From the NCBI RefSeq assembly GCF_964340395.1, contig NC_135570.1, positions 6,727,822 through 6,791,821 of the forward strand: a stretch of 64,000 nt of DNA, given 5' to 3'. Shown here piece after piece: positions 24,938 through 37,255 of the stretch. This stretch comes from Glandiceps talaboti (lineage: Eukaryota > Hemichordata > Enteropneusta > Spengelidae). How positions within the stretch are numbered: the first letter of the stretch is position 1; each line of letters starts with the position of its first letter. The translations under genes were made by a program, and so were the position numbers. The notes under the pieces were generated by a model. The model made no database searches, had not been told where the DNA came from, and worked only from the letters and a program-made list of their open reading frames with translations.

Positions 24938-25232
24938 TAATCAAGGGTACGGGAACAAATTTGGTATATCACAAGAACTTACTGTGTGTCACTGACATGT
25001 TGAAGTGACTTAAAAAGGCATACAGGGATAGGGGAATACCAGATTTTGGTTCATTACATTACAAGAAATTTGCAATGTGTCATTGACATGCCAAATTGGT
25101 AGCTTAGATTAGAAAGAACACTGGTTATCACATACTAAAGGGTAGGGTAATACCAAATTCTGGTTCACTACATTACAAGAAATTGATATGTCATTGATGT
25201 GCTAAATTGGCAGCTTAAGAAGGCACACTGGT
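24938..25232 (+). repeat. Three diverged copies of a 110-130 bp unit
   Basis: Each unit has ATAGGG or GGTAGGG, AATACCA-ATT-TGGT, CATTACAAGAA-TT, TGTGTCATTGACATG, AAATTGG-AGCTTA and a terminal GGCATAC or GGCACAC. Single related copies are visible near 34909-34985 and 37190-37255 (TGTGTGTCAAATTGGCT), so the unit is also dispersed. Confidence 0.75.
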
Positions 25233-25235
25233 TGA

Positions 25236-25289
25236 ATAATGAATTCTGTCAATCTTGTTACAATAATGAATTCTGTCAATCTTGTTACA
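25236..25289 (+). repeat. Perfect 27-bp tandem duplication
   Basis: The 27-bp unit beginning ATAATGAATTCTGTC occurs twice with no mismatch (25236-25262 and 25263-25289). Perfect identity amid diverged repeats marks it as recent. Confidence 0.97.
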
Positions 25290-26064
25290 CTACAGCCAAG
25301 GAGAACCACTTTCCATCTATCCACCAAGTTGCTTCTGTCATAGTACAAGATAGTTGCTAGTTTAATATAATTTTATCTGTCTTTTTCTTTGTGGTTGTAT
25401 GTTTGTATATTTTGTATGGGACATCTTGGTGGCTGGAATTAAAGAAATAATGATAATAAAGGTCATATCTCATCAAGGTCAAGATTGTGAATCAAATGTC
25501 TTTAAAAATCTGACTGATGTAGACCAGGATTCAAACTCTTTCTGTATTCATGCATTTACTATCTTATTGGACTATAATTATTACACACACAACATAAAAT
25601 TTGCACTAGCTGCAACTAGGACATTTCTGTTTTATTGATTCACCAAAGATATATTCACTATAAAATTGGTCAATTTCTTATAATTAGCAGTCAATATTAT
25701 CTGTAGGTACCCGGTAGTGTAATGAGCAGTTTAAATCCTTGAGTGAAAGCTCGGTGTTGAATCTGTCACCATGTTGATATTGTACCAGTTGAAATAGATT
25801 GTCAAAGTTAACTTATATTAATAGTATGTAAATTTAGCAGTGATTCATTTCTAAGTTAGACCTCCAGCAGCTGTAACTGGGGTATTATTGTTTTGATTGG
25901 ACAACCAATGATGTATTCTCTGAAAATTATTAAAATAACAATTATTGTAGATCTTTGGCAATGAAAGGCTAATGTGATCCATCAGTAGTGTACAGTAGTC
26001 TGTATGTCAACTGTGGTTTGTGAGTGAAGGTATAAATCGTAACGATACTGTATAGGAACTAGAC

Positions 26065-26300
26065 CGGTAGTATAGTAACAAGTTGAAATCATGGTGCATT
26101 AGGGTGCTGATTTTTAGGTGCGGATCCAAAATTCAATTTTGATTGGCTATATTGCACCGTTCTATGATAACATAAATATGTACATGTACATGTACCTACA
26201 CTTGATTTAATACTGCAAAGTGTACGATATCATGAGTAAGTCATTATAGCTGACAAAACAGTTTTAAGAACCTTCCAGTTGCAGCTAGTACAGGTTTAAT
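26065..26300 (+). mobile_element. Degraded copy of the TTAA-flanked MITE
   Basis: It shares with 32045-32256, in order, AGTTGAAAT, GGG-GCTGATTTT, GTG-GGA-CC-AAAT, TTGATTGG and the 3' landmark CCA-TTG, AGCTA, AG. The terminal repeats are no longer clean. A third, weaker relative may lie at about 25790-25910. Confidence 0.5.
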
Positions 26301-26854
26301 AAGAAAACACTGAATGTATCACTCAGATTTTAAGTTCGCAAAAATTTTCTTTTTGGTTCATTATTAAAAGAATCCTTCAAAAAAAAATGTGAATAGGGAA
26401 TACAGGTATCGAATGTATGTTCCTGTAAATAGATGAATGTTTTTATTTTCCATGAATTACATCATTCCCAGAGCCCTAAATTACATGTTGAAAAAAGACT
26501 ACATTATTGCATGATGACATACACTCATAACATTTGTTTAAGGATCCTGATTTTCTCACCATGTGAGTACTGTGTTTTTTTATCTCAAAAAAGTCCAACT
26601 ATTTTATTGCGTGTTCAGAATTCTAATAAAAATCTGACATCTCTTCAAAAGATTTCGAGAGAGAAAATTACGAGGATTTTTATCACTCTGTCACATAGAT
26701 CTACAATAAAGGTGATTTATAAATGCGTGTTATGTTATAAATTGCAAGACCCAACCTACTGATTGCATTTGTGGAGTATACTAGTCCCTTAACATGCACA
26801 CTCCAAGTGTTTGCATTGCCATTTACTGTTCTTATTAAAACTAACCTTTGCTTG

Positions 26855-26874
26855 GGGTCAAAGGTCAAAGTTCA
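26855..26874 (+). promoter_or_regulatory. Triple DR1 nuclear-receptor half-sites
   Basis: GGGTCA, AGGTCA and AGTTCA follow one another with a single A between each pair. That is two overlapping DR1 elements of the type bound by HNF4, RXR and COUP-TF. Other DR1-like sites on the same strand are at 28472, 31854, 35063 and 48279. Confidence 0.45.
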
Positions 26875-27094
26875 AACACTTGCCTGTTGGGATTCTTATA
26901 GGTCTTTAATTTGGGTCATTAAATGAGCATATAATACATGTAGCTGGATAGCCCAGAGTGTATTATGTATGTCATCTAGTGTGTTACATTTAATTTTTGT
27001 CAAAATGTTGGAAGAAATTTATTTTATCCTGCTTTTTTTAGCATAATTGAACACTACAGACAGAAGTTCAGTAGGCTATAGTCGTCTCAAAATG

Positions 27095-27245
27095 TGTGGC
27101 TGTGTGTACATGCGGTTGTGTCTGTGTCTGTGTCTGTGTCTGTGTCTGTAAATAACTTTAAGTCAAAAACTACCTGACCGATTGCCTTGAGATTGGTGGA
27201 GACACCAGCCCACCCCACCTCCCGCCCCGCCTCACACAATTGAAG
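27095..27245 (+). repeat. (GTGTCT)n with attached dispersed repeat
   Basis: Five GTGTCT hexamers (about 27117-27148) lead into GTAAATAACTTTAAGTC, AAAAACTACCTGACCG and ATTGCCTTGAGATTGGTG. Many invertebrate genomes carry a dispersed repeat of this form (CTGT-rich head, then a segment resembling AAACTACTGGACCGATT). The following CCCGCCCCGCC block is unusually GC-rich for this window. Confidence 0.6.
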
Positions 27246-27682
27246 AAACTTGGTAACAGGGAGAAAGAGTAGCATAGATATTGTGCTTGTAAAGTACACT
27301 TTGTTTTTGCCCATACTTGTGGAGAACAGTTCTGTTTATTTCAAGGATTTGAAGCTTATTGTTATGTATTAACATGTACGTGTATGTTGAAACTTTCCCA
27401 TATCCTTGCCAATTGTGATACATGTACGTTTCTCATATCCTTGCCGAATGTGATACATACCGAAATCCTGACAAGTGAAAGATGCAGCTCAGAATCGAAC
27501 CTGTCGTTTCCTACAATACATGTGAAATGAAATGTCCAGTAGTTAGGATGTAGGTAGCATGGATCCATATTTCTTGTTACATGTATATGTATAAGGAATC
27601 AGATACTGTTTATTTAACATGGAAGCTAATATTTAAAACATATCTTGTAATTCAGTAATTTAAGAAATAAAACCCATCGATT

Positions 27683-27790
27683 CAAGACTACAGGACAGGT
27701 AGTGTAGTGGGTAGATTATCAGGTATTCTTTTGATACTGCACACCAGAGGTACTTTTGTTTAGCAACCATAAGTGCAGATCGGAGGTCTT
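27683..27790 (+). mobile_element. Possible tRNA-derived SINE head, degraded
   Basis: TAGTGTAGTGG (27700-27710) fits the RNA polymerase III box A pattern TRGYNNANNNG. It is followed by a tRNA-like order of blocks (AGATTATC, CTTTTGATACTGCAC, CCAGAGG). No convincing box B (GGTTCGANTCC) follows at the right distance, so it is at best a decayed tRNA pseudogene or SINE head. Confidence 0.35.
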
Positions 27791-27982
27791 ATACAAGACT
27801 ATGGAACAGGCTACAAGATAAAAAACGCATGTTAATTATGTTATGAATTTCATTTAAAGTCAAACTATTTTATGTCTCAAACTGCGTGGTCGTAATCTTG
27901 TAGATGAATTTGATATTTGATAACTTGTGATATAATCAAGATGCGAAAAGAAACAGGTACACAGAATGATAATACATTAATA

Positions 27983-28048
27983 CATGTAGTCTGGATGCCA
28001 ACGTGGTATCCATCGTCGAACCTTTGATGAAGGATAAACGCTAGACTA
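27983..28048 (+). mobile_element. Small dispersed element, copy 2
   Basis: TAGTCTGGATGCCAA to GCTAGACTA, matching the element at 21893-21955. This copy includes CCTTTGATGA at 28021-28030, a strong TCF/LEF consensus, which copy 1 lacks (it reads TTCGATGA). Confidence 0.55.
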
Positions 28049-29320
28049 ACAAAATTTTGTTCTCTCTGTGATGTTTAATACCGTATATGCATGTACATGT
28101 AATATCAAATATAACATGACTCAAGAGAAACTGGCAGTAGAAAAAAGGGAAATGTGAGTCTATTTTCTGTTGTGTATATGTATATATTCAATAGTTCTTT
28201 TGTTTGGCAAACTTTAGTAAAAAATTTGGACCTTGGGACATTTTATAAACATAACAAGAAAATATGTTTTGATAACATTTAGTATAAATATGTAACATTA
28301 ACTAATGCAGCTGTCAAAACAATTGAGTTTGTTTTATCCATCTTTGTATAATTGTTTGAGAAATGTAACTTACAGAAAACCCCCCAAAATAAACACAAAA
28401 TTTAAAAAACACACAAACAAAAACTTTAATAGCAACATAATTGTATGTTGTATTTCAGTGTTTTGTAGGTTAGGTCAAAGGTGAAGCCAGTCCACTGAAA
28501 GTGAAAGTTATAAAATACTTGTAATTGTTCTTTGTAGCCTGTTTGTTGTATGTCCACAGATGCAACCCATTGTGTTCCATTGTTGCATGTGACAAAACAA
28601 ACAATCTACTACCAATTCTGAAAAGGGTATTGATGGCAAGCAAAAATCAACATTTTCAGATTTTTTTTTGTTGGGCAGAAGTCATCAAATATTAACAGCA
28701 GGGAAATATGAGAAGTGTGCCTTGGGACTTGAAAGAGTGGTCTTTTATAAAGTGTGTGAAGTGTGTTTGTGGGTAGGTTAAAGTTACATTGAAAGTGGTA
28801 CTGTAGATGTATAGTTAACAAGGCGCTGACAGCAGAGCTATTGACATTGTATCCTTATTTCAATGCTGTGTGAGACGAGGGTTCAAAATGCCTGAATCAT
28901 TCACGGAAGGTGTAATATTTCAACGCACAGGAAGAGCTGTCAATCTTTTCCTTTGAGATCATATCAAAACAAACTGAAATCACAGGGAAAATGTTTGGTA
29001 TTTGCAGTAGGAATAAAATTCATAAGTTGGGGAAAATTGACAGCCGTAATAGATAAACATTTGTGACAGTTTTACACATCGTGGGTATCAGGGATTACGG
29101 AGTACTACCGGAGAGTCAACTTTTGTGATAAAGAAGAGAACAAGGTCATCAATTTTGAATCTTTTGTTGTGACTGGACGATGATGTTGATAACCTTGCTT
29201 GGTCTGTGTGACACTGGTCAGCAAAGTTTATCACTACGGAATGTTCAATTTACCAGTAGTTAGTCAGTAAAATTGTCTTTTGCAGTTTGGACATCAGCAT
29301 CCTGTTTCATGGTGTGTCGA
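28049..29320. other. Intronic DNA, no gene seen
   Basis: AT-rich DNA with a DR1-like site AGGTCAAAGGTGA at 28472-28484 and an A-rich tract at 28380-28430. Nothing else was recognised. Confidence 0.5.
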
Positions 29321-29523
29321 GACACACTGTGATAAGGACCAGTGAACACTACATTGTACTCATGGTGGGGGAGGGGGGATAAACAGAATGATAGACACAC
29401 TGTGATAGGGTCCAGTGAACAATAAATTGTACTCATGGTGGGGGAGGGGTGAGGGGATAAACAATGTCAATCAGACACACTGGGATAGGGTCCAGTGAAC
29501 ACTACATTACACTGGGGGGGGGG
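29321..29523 (+). repeat. Three tandem copies of about 75 bp ending in poly-G
   Basis: GACACACTG starts copies at 29321, 29394 and 29473. Each runs through GATA-GG-CCAGTGAACA, TACATT or AAATT, and ends in a G-rich block (GGTGGGGGAGGGG in copies 1 and 2, a run of ten G in copy 3). The regularly spaced G tracts could support G-quadruplexes. Confidence 0.9.
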
Positions 29524-31190
29524 GACCAGAATGACAGGTAAAATTTATATGTTGACATTCTGAAAATCAATATTGAAAGTTTTAATAGAATATTTCATAG
29601 AGTGGTATTTCTGTATTGCCTCTTGTAACTGTCTGTTGGAAGTTTCAAATTTAGACTTTTATTGTGGCATGTCTGAAATCAATCAATCAGCAATGCACAT
29701 TTACAAAGGATTATAGGTTAGGTACCTTTGTATTGTACATGTATGTGTCTCCTTCAAATTCCATGTGATGGCATGCATATACATTGTATGTAGTCTGGCA
29801 ATCCATGCTGTCATGTACTGGATGAAAATGCAATGAAATTTTTGCTTGCTTGTATGAAATTTTTTTGTGAATGGTCAGTTAAGGTAACCCTTGTCATGCT
29901 TAGACCTTGAATTTGCACTTGGAAAAGTTACTGAACAAGTGACGAATGGAGTGGCAAACAAATCAATCGCATAGGGTGACAGTATCTCTGTTCATTATTC
30001 CCTCTGGACCACAGCTCCAGCCCTTAGCTATGTGACCTATGGTCATTTTTAAAAATTAGCACACTTGTCTGAGGGTGTAGTGTGTGGCCTATGGTGACCT
30101 GTGTTGATGATGTCTTTATCTAGTAGTGTTCTTCCTGGACAAAATGTTGCCTATTTCTGTGTAAGCTTTCTCATGAAAACATTTCAAGGAAGACTTAATA
30201 CAATAACGGTCTATCTATTGGTCTTTCATAATAATCTAACATACATAGTCTGGAAGATACAACCAGGTGATAAGATCTAGTTTAACTAAAATCATCAGTT
30301 TCGAACCAATATTCCATATATTATGCTCGTTTAGTTCATTATTGGCGTTATAATTATGAAATCGGCAGTACAATCTGAATACAAAAAAGGCTGACATTTT
30401 CTACTATTTTTGCAAGTCAGCTGGCTTTTTCAATAAGTTTGATTAAGTATTAAATCCGATACTAATATGAAAGTGTAGTCGCAAATGAACTGGTATCAAA
30501 TACTGTGCTGTAAGTTTGGATAAAATCTGTCTGTTAACTTTTAGGGTTAGGGATTTCTGTACCCAGGTGGCTCTCATTGCTAGAACTTGTGTATCTTCAT
30601 TCAGTGACTTGTACTTTAAATTGAAAATCCGTCTTTTATTATTTAGCTGTTTAGTAGGGGACCCATTCATGAAGCATTGTTACGTAGTAGGTAATGAGTT
30701 TAACTGACAGTGAGATCTCACAGGTGTGAACAATAAAGGTAATGAATTGAGCATTGTTGTCCAAGATAATCGCTAATGATGTTAGCGTGACCGGTTTTTT
30801 GTCATCGTTTATTCACTTTTCTTCTTCTTCTGACTCTTGACATAGAACACAGTTATTGTTCAACTCAGCGGGACATTCATTAAAAGTTCTAGATAACCCA
30901 TCACAACAAAAGGTAGTGTTTGTTGTAGGCCTGTTTGGTCGTAAACTATGCATCTAGAATCAGTAGATTCAACTGAAATGATGGGACGAATAAAACCAAT
31001 TAAATGTAGTGTCATCCCTCTACAACCATCATCCTGTGTTGAATTATTTTTTGTCGCCAAAAAAAGTAAAACATTTGAAATATGCAGGTTTTGGACTAAG
31101 GTATGAAGAGTTTGATAAAAAAAGAAGAAGATGTTTATTACACAACAGTGCCTTGAATATAATTTAGGTATACTTGTAGTAAGGTATAAA
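29524..31190. other. Intronic DNA, no gene seen
   Basis: No array, element or exon recognised. AGGTGTGAA at 30722-30730 fits a T-box half-site, which is weak evidence on its own. Confidence 0.5.
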
Positions 31191-31264
31191 CAACAACAAC
31201 AACAACAACAACAATAACAACAATAACAACAGCAGCAGCAGCAACAACAACAACAACAACAACA
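31191..31264. repeat. (CAA)n / (CAG)n microsatellite
   Basis: CAA trinucleotides with interspersed TAA and CAG units over about 74 bp. Confidence 0.97.
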
Positions 31265-31624
31265 GCTTTATGTTCAAATGCAGTATTCACTCTGGTGATT
31301 GACACATATCAGTTGGTAACTGCTGGAATATGTGAGGTCCTGTTCTGCAATAGACAGGTGTAACAAAAAATAATCTTCCAAGCTCCCAGAACCCAAAACT
31401 TTTATTCAAAGATATTGTTATTTTTCTTTGCTGTTGACAAATAGTTAAATTATGTAAAGAACTTTGATTATATTTTCTGCACAAGTCTTGAGATTTGCAA
31501 CGTGTAAATTTATCTTTGTTCAAAAAAAAAAGTCGGTGAATGTCTATAGCCACAGAATTTTTGGATATTTGCCAAAATGCAGTGTCGTGCGAGATCCCAC
31601 TTCCTGTTTGTTTTGCCATAGCCA

Positions 31625-31835
31625 TATGTAACAAACCTTATGATTTGCTTAGAGTCTGTGTTTTCATTGCATTATGTAACAGTTGTTATGATTCGATTAA
31701 ATTGTTTTCTCAGAGCAATATGTAACAAATCTTGTGATTTGTATTTGTTTTAAGATGTAACAAGCCTTATGATTCACTGAAATTCTTGTTATTTTGTATT
31801 TTGGCAGTTTGGTATTGTGCAACAAGCCTTTTGAT
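31625..31835 (+). repeat. Degenerate array, four or five copies of about 50 bp
   Basis: The core ATGTAACAA-C-TTATGATT, or variants of it, recurs at about 31626, 31674, 31719, 31756 and 31818, followed each time by a T-rich segment. Confidence 0.75.
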
Positions 31836-31853
31836 ATATGTAAATGTTGTGCT

Positions 31854-31866
31854 AGGTCAAAGGTCA
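31854..31866 (+). promoter_or_regulatory. Perfect DR1 site
   Basis: AGGTCAAAGGTCA is the ideal DR1 consensus (two AGGTCA half-sites separated by one base) recognised by HNF4, RXR heterodimers and COUP-TF. Confidence 0.45.
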
Positions 31867-31923
31867 ATAATTTTGTCTCAAAAATGCTCATTTGTTCGAT
31901 TAAAGTTTTTTAATAAAAATTCT

Positions 31924-32256
31924 TTAAAGCTACACTAGGTGGAACTGCATCAGACAACCAACAATATTATATTCACGCCAAAGTGTTGAAATACAATAAA
32001 TAGACGTTGTGCATATTGATCCGAGGTGAATGTTAGCTATATGTGGTACAGTAATAGGTTGAAATAGTGATCAAGTTGAGGGCGCTGATTTTGGAGTGTG
32101 GACCCCAAAATAATTTGATTGGTTTTATTTGTACAGCTAATACGAATGTTTCAATACTGTCGAAGGTGTATGGTATTAAAATTGTTATATTTAACAAAAC
32201 ATTATAAAAAAAACAACATTCCACTTGAACTTGTAGCTACAGTAGTGCAGCTTTAA
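31924..32256. mobile_element. TTAA-flanked MITE (piggyBac-like)
   Basis: The element starts TTAA-AGCTACACTA and ends TAGTGCAGCT-TTAA. The ten-base termini are inverted repeats with one mismatch, and TTAA stands on both sides, as expected for the target duplication of piggyBac-type elements. It is 325 bp between the TTAA copies and has no transposase frame, so it would be a non-autonomous MITE. A related decayed copy lies at 26065-26300. Confidence 0.7.
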
Positions 32257-32265
32257 TGCCAATAA

Positions 32266-32331
32266 CCCCCCCCCCCCCCACCACCACCACCACCACCACC
32301 ACCACCACCACCACAACCATCCATCACCACC
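32266..32331. repeat. Poly-C and (CCA)n microsatellite
   Basis: A run of about 14 C passes into about 12 CCA units, then decays. It begins 9 bp after the TTAA-flanked MITE. Confidence 0.96.
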
Positions 32332-33429
<1,098 letters not shown>

Positions 33430-34038
33430 ATAATGTAATTCTTTTTTCTTCTCAAATTTTTCTGTTTTCGGCAGTGCTGAAATATTGACCCATAAATCTT
33501 TGCTCTCAATTAAATGAAATTCATGTGTCATTGGATGTAACATGAATGCTATTTTCAGCAGTTGGAAATTTAAGATTTAATTTTCATGAATTTTTTTTAG
33601 CTTTGTCTGTCTGTAGTAAGTCAAACGAATGTTGTTCACTGAAGTAATAATTATGTTTTTATTGCCTTTATAGAAATTTTTGATAATGACCAGAGTATTA
33701 CGTTAGAACAACTATTTGCATAGAATTAAAATTGTCCAACTTGTACAATGTACTTCGTTGTGTACAAATAAATATTCTCCTACAGAGAAAGAGGAATAAA
33801 ATATGTCAAAAGTTCATTGAATGCTCACAAGTGAAGTTGACAACAACATTTTTTTTATGATGACAACAATGGTGGCAGTGACGACAGTGACGAGGCCAAC
33901 AATGACGAGGAGGAGAAAAGTTAAAGATGTGTGAAATGATAGGCCTATAATGATTTAGCCCAGAGGCTTGGCTCTCTGGCTTGAACAATGTTGTTTGCCA
34001 GACAATATGTATTGTACAAGGCAGTACATGTATGTAAA
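33430..34038. other. Intronic DNA before the 47-bp array
   Basis: AT-rich DNA with no gene. A sequence resembling the array unit (TTTAGCCCAGAGGCTTGGC) already appears near 33955, which may be the unique source from which the array expanded. Confidence 0.45.
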
Positions 34039-34660
34039 GTCAGATAGCCAAGTATAAAGCCAGTATGTTGCATCAGATAGCCAAGTCTCTGGGCTATACT
34101 GTCAAGTCACTATGTCAAGTCAGATAGCCAAGTCTCTGGACTATATTGTCAAGCCAGTATGTTGCATCAGATAGCCAAGTCTCTGGGCTATACTGTCAAG
34201 TCAGTATGTCAAGTCAGATAGCCAAGTCTCTGGGCTATACTGTCAAGTCAGATAGCCAAGTCTCTGGACTATATTGTCAAGCCAGTATGTCAAGTCAGAT
34301 AGCCAAGTCTCTGGGCTATACTGTCAAGCCTGTATGTCAAGTCAGATAGCTATGTCTCTGTGCTATACTATCAAGTCACAATGTCAAGTCAGATAGCCAA
34401 GTCTCTGGGCTATATTGTCAAGTCAGTATGGCAAGTCAGATAGCCAAGTCTCTGGGCTATACTGTCAAGTCACTATGTCAAGTCAGATAGCCAAGTCTCT
34501 GGGCTATATTGTCAAGTCAGTATGGCAAGTCAGATAGCCAAGTCTCTGGGCTATACTGTCAAGTCACTATGTCAAGTCAGATAGCCAAGTCTCTGGGCTA
34601 TATTGTCAAGTCAGTATGGCAAGTCAGATAGCCAAGTCTATGGGCTTTACTGTCCAGCCA
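34039..34660 (+). repeat. 47-bp minisatellite, about 14 copies
   Basis: The unit begins CAGATAGCCAAGTCTCTGGG and continues CTATACTGTCAAGTCA, CTATGTCAAGT. Every unit contains the small inverted repeat ATAGCC / GGCTAT with a 9-nt loop. Between about 34386 and 34640 two variants (TACTG...CACTATGTC and TATTG...CAGTATGGC) alternate, giving a 94-bp higher-order repeat. The open frame at 34146-34349 is a translation of the array. Confidence 0.95.
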
Positions 34661-35062
34661 GTACATGCACATGGAATGGTGTATGTCAAGTCCCTGGGCA
34701 GTTGTTGACTTGTGACTCTAAACATGTTAATGAGCTTCTATCTCTGTCTTAAAATCACTTTTCTTACTTCACACTACTTCGCATGTACACACATCATTAC
34801 ATATACATTTAGTGATCACTTTGTTGATTTTTTGTTTGGATGAAAATGATAGCAACTTAATTTTCTTGTACGACACCACATGTACACATGTACAATGTAA
34901 GTGATAGGGGAACAGCGAGTTGTGGTGTTCCTCTAAGAAATTGCTGTGTGTCAGTGGTATGTCAAATTGGCTGGCGGGCATACAACAAGTTGGTAGTATG
35001 TGTGGCACGGTTATGGGATGTACATGTATGTGAAGTTTGCTATATATTGGATGATTTCTTGT

Positions 35063-35075
35063 AGGTCAGAGGTCA
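35063..35075 (+). promoter_or_regulatory. DR1 site with G spacer
   Basis: AGGTCAGAGGTCA consists of two perfect AGGTCA half-sites separated by one G, a good DR1 element. Confidence 0.42.
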
Positions 35076-37190
35076 TTAGAATTCAAATTGTAAACCAACA
35101 TAAATTTTCTGTGTTTAGATCTATTTGTTTTGATTTGTCATTTAGTTGTAGATTTATGATAATGATATAAAGAGAGAGGTTATACTTGACACCAAAATAT
35201 AGGCAGTCGATAATTTATATTTTAATACCGTTACATAAAAGAGTCTGTAGAATTTGAACGTGTCATGAATTTTACTCATTTCCTGTACAGGAAAGGAAAT
35301 TGGAATCTTGAGACGGTTTTCTCCTCTACTTCATTACACCGATGATTTAAACTACATGGAAAGGTGTGATTGGCTGTAAATCATGCCAGAACCAGCACTT
35401 TACAGCTTTACCCACAATGCATTTGGGTATATATTCTGAGCATGCCCAGTCTTGAATTGGAGCTTTCGATGATGTTCGACATAGATCTACATGTATTTTA
35501 TACTTGTTATACTTCCCTTCCATAGTTCTACTCCAAAAAAGGCAGACAGACAGATATGGCAAAGCTTGGTTTGTTTGTGTTTTCATAAAAAATATTAAAA
35601 TGAAAAAAAAAAAATTCAAGACAAGACATATAAATTGTGTTCTCTTTGTAAATTAATGAGAAGAAATTAATTGTAAATTTTGATTTTGATTGGGTTTATT
35701 TTATTCACTTCCAGGCAGTTAGTTTTATGCAAAATATGAAAACATAATTTCTGTACACATGAGATATATTAGCTTCAATACTAATTGTTAAAGAAAACTT
35801 TAAGTCGTTCTAAATTATTAAAATCAATTTTAAAAAAATAGTAATCACATATAAATTTTTGAAATTTAGGTTAAAATGATGACAAAATTGAGCCATATTA
35901 GATCCAAGAACGCCAACAAATATAGTGTTGATTGTATAGAAGTGTCAAATGGCATGATAGTGAACTGCAATTTTTTTCCCCAAAAGGACCAGGGGGAAGC
36001 TTTCATATTGTGAGTTTGGAGAGATTTGAACAACTTTGGTTTTCAGAGAATTGGTCCCTGAGGTACATTCTATACCTTTTGAAATAGTGTGTGGTTGCAG
36101 ACTAACAAGGTGCTAAAATTGTAATGTTAGAGTAACTTTGATTCTGAGAGTCAATAGTTAATGTATAAATATAAAATATGAAGTCTTGAGATAATAGAAC
36201 AGTACTAAAAAGATAAATTGAAAATCTGAATATCTAGAGGATTTGTTTTCTGATCTTGTAAGTCTTAACTAGTTCTTGGACACTGTGATTCATTCCGACA
36301 GCTTTCACAAACAGAAATTGTTCCCTGACACACTGAGCATGCTCAGTTCTAAGAACCATAGGTAATGCTGCCAAGGTCATCTTTCAAATTTCCATTCTTA
36401 TTTTCATACACACTGTCAGGTTCATTTAAGAGTCTCTGCTAAGAGAGCCAAGTTAAACTGGAGATTCTTCTCATTACAAATCAAGATGGCCGACCTCAAT
36501 TACAATGGGTATCGGTAGTTTAACCCCATGATAAAATGTCACTTTGATTATCGTGATATCTGTCTGTCAAGTTGATCCTGACAGCTTCAATGAACCTATG
36601 TTCATTCCCACATTAACTGTGACTTGTTTTCCCATTCCCACATTAGCTCAGAGTCTCTACATATTTCATAACATGTAATGGACCGTGAGATAGAGCTGTT
36701 CACGTAGTCGTACATTTTTTAATAGAAAAAAAAATTCTATTCCTTTCCAGAAGTAAATTATGTGATTTGAACAGAATTTGTGCAAAATAAGTGGAATCTA
36801 GTTACGGTCAGTTGAGACTGACATTTTTTTTCCGGACACATTTTGAACAGTGTCCACACATTGCAGATGATACAAAGTAGGTTACATATATGCTAGGGAG
36901 TCTCATCGTATTCATGTTGTAACCTAACCCTAATATAGCCAGTGTGTCACCAAGTGAATAACGTTAACTTTTGGGTCAAAAGGATAAAAAAGTGCTTTCT
37001 TGTGAGTCTCCACACTTGGAGAAGGGGATATTTCCTTTCCAGATGGTGGTGTGTCGGCCAAGTTCAAAATATCTACCCAAATGGCAAGTGTAAATCCAAA
37101 AACAAACCCATTGTCAGGGATTTCAAGACATACATGAATCATGTGGTCAAAGTATCTCCATACAGCAAAGGATGATGGCAACACCAAATT
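35076..37190. other. Intronic DNA with palindromic motifs, no gene seen
   Basis: CCCACAATGCATTTGGG (35410-35426) and TGAGCATGCCCAGT (35437-35450) lie close together. ACTGAGCATGCTCAGT, a perfect 16-bp palindrome, occurs at 36332-36347. CAAGATGGCCGAC at 36483 is a YY1-like motif. Two 77-85 codon frames overlap on opposite strands at 36930-37187; neither is recognisable. Confidence 0.45.
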
Positions 37191-37255
37191 ATGACACCTG
37201 GTACAAGCTATTAGTGAACATCCATATGTGTGTCAAATTGGCTATTTGTACTACA

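Noticed and set aside
27483-27520. tRNA gene on the minus strand (AGAATCGAACC resembles box B)
   Set aside because: No matching box A, anticodon stem or acceptor pairing could be drawn in the following 70 bp.
34039-34660. Possible CRISPR array (47-bp repeats)
   Set aside because: Units are directly adjacent with no unique spacers, in animal nuclear DNA; this is a minisatellite. The same applies to the arrays at 39944, 42627, 47495 and 55366.
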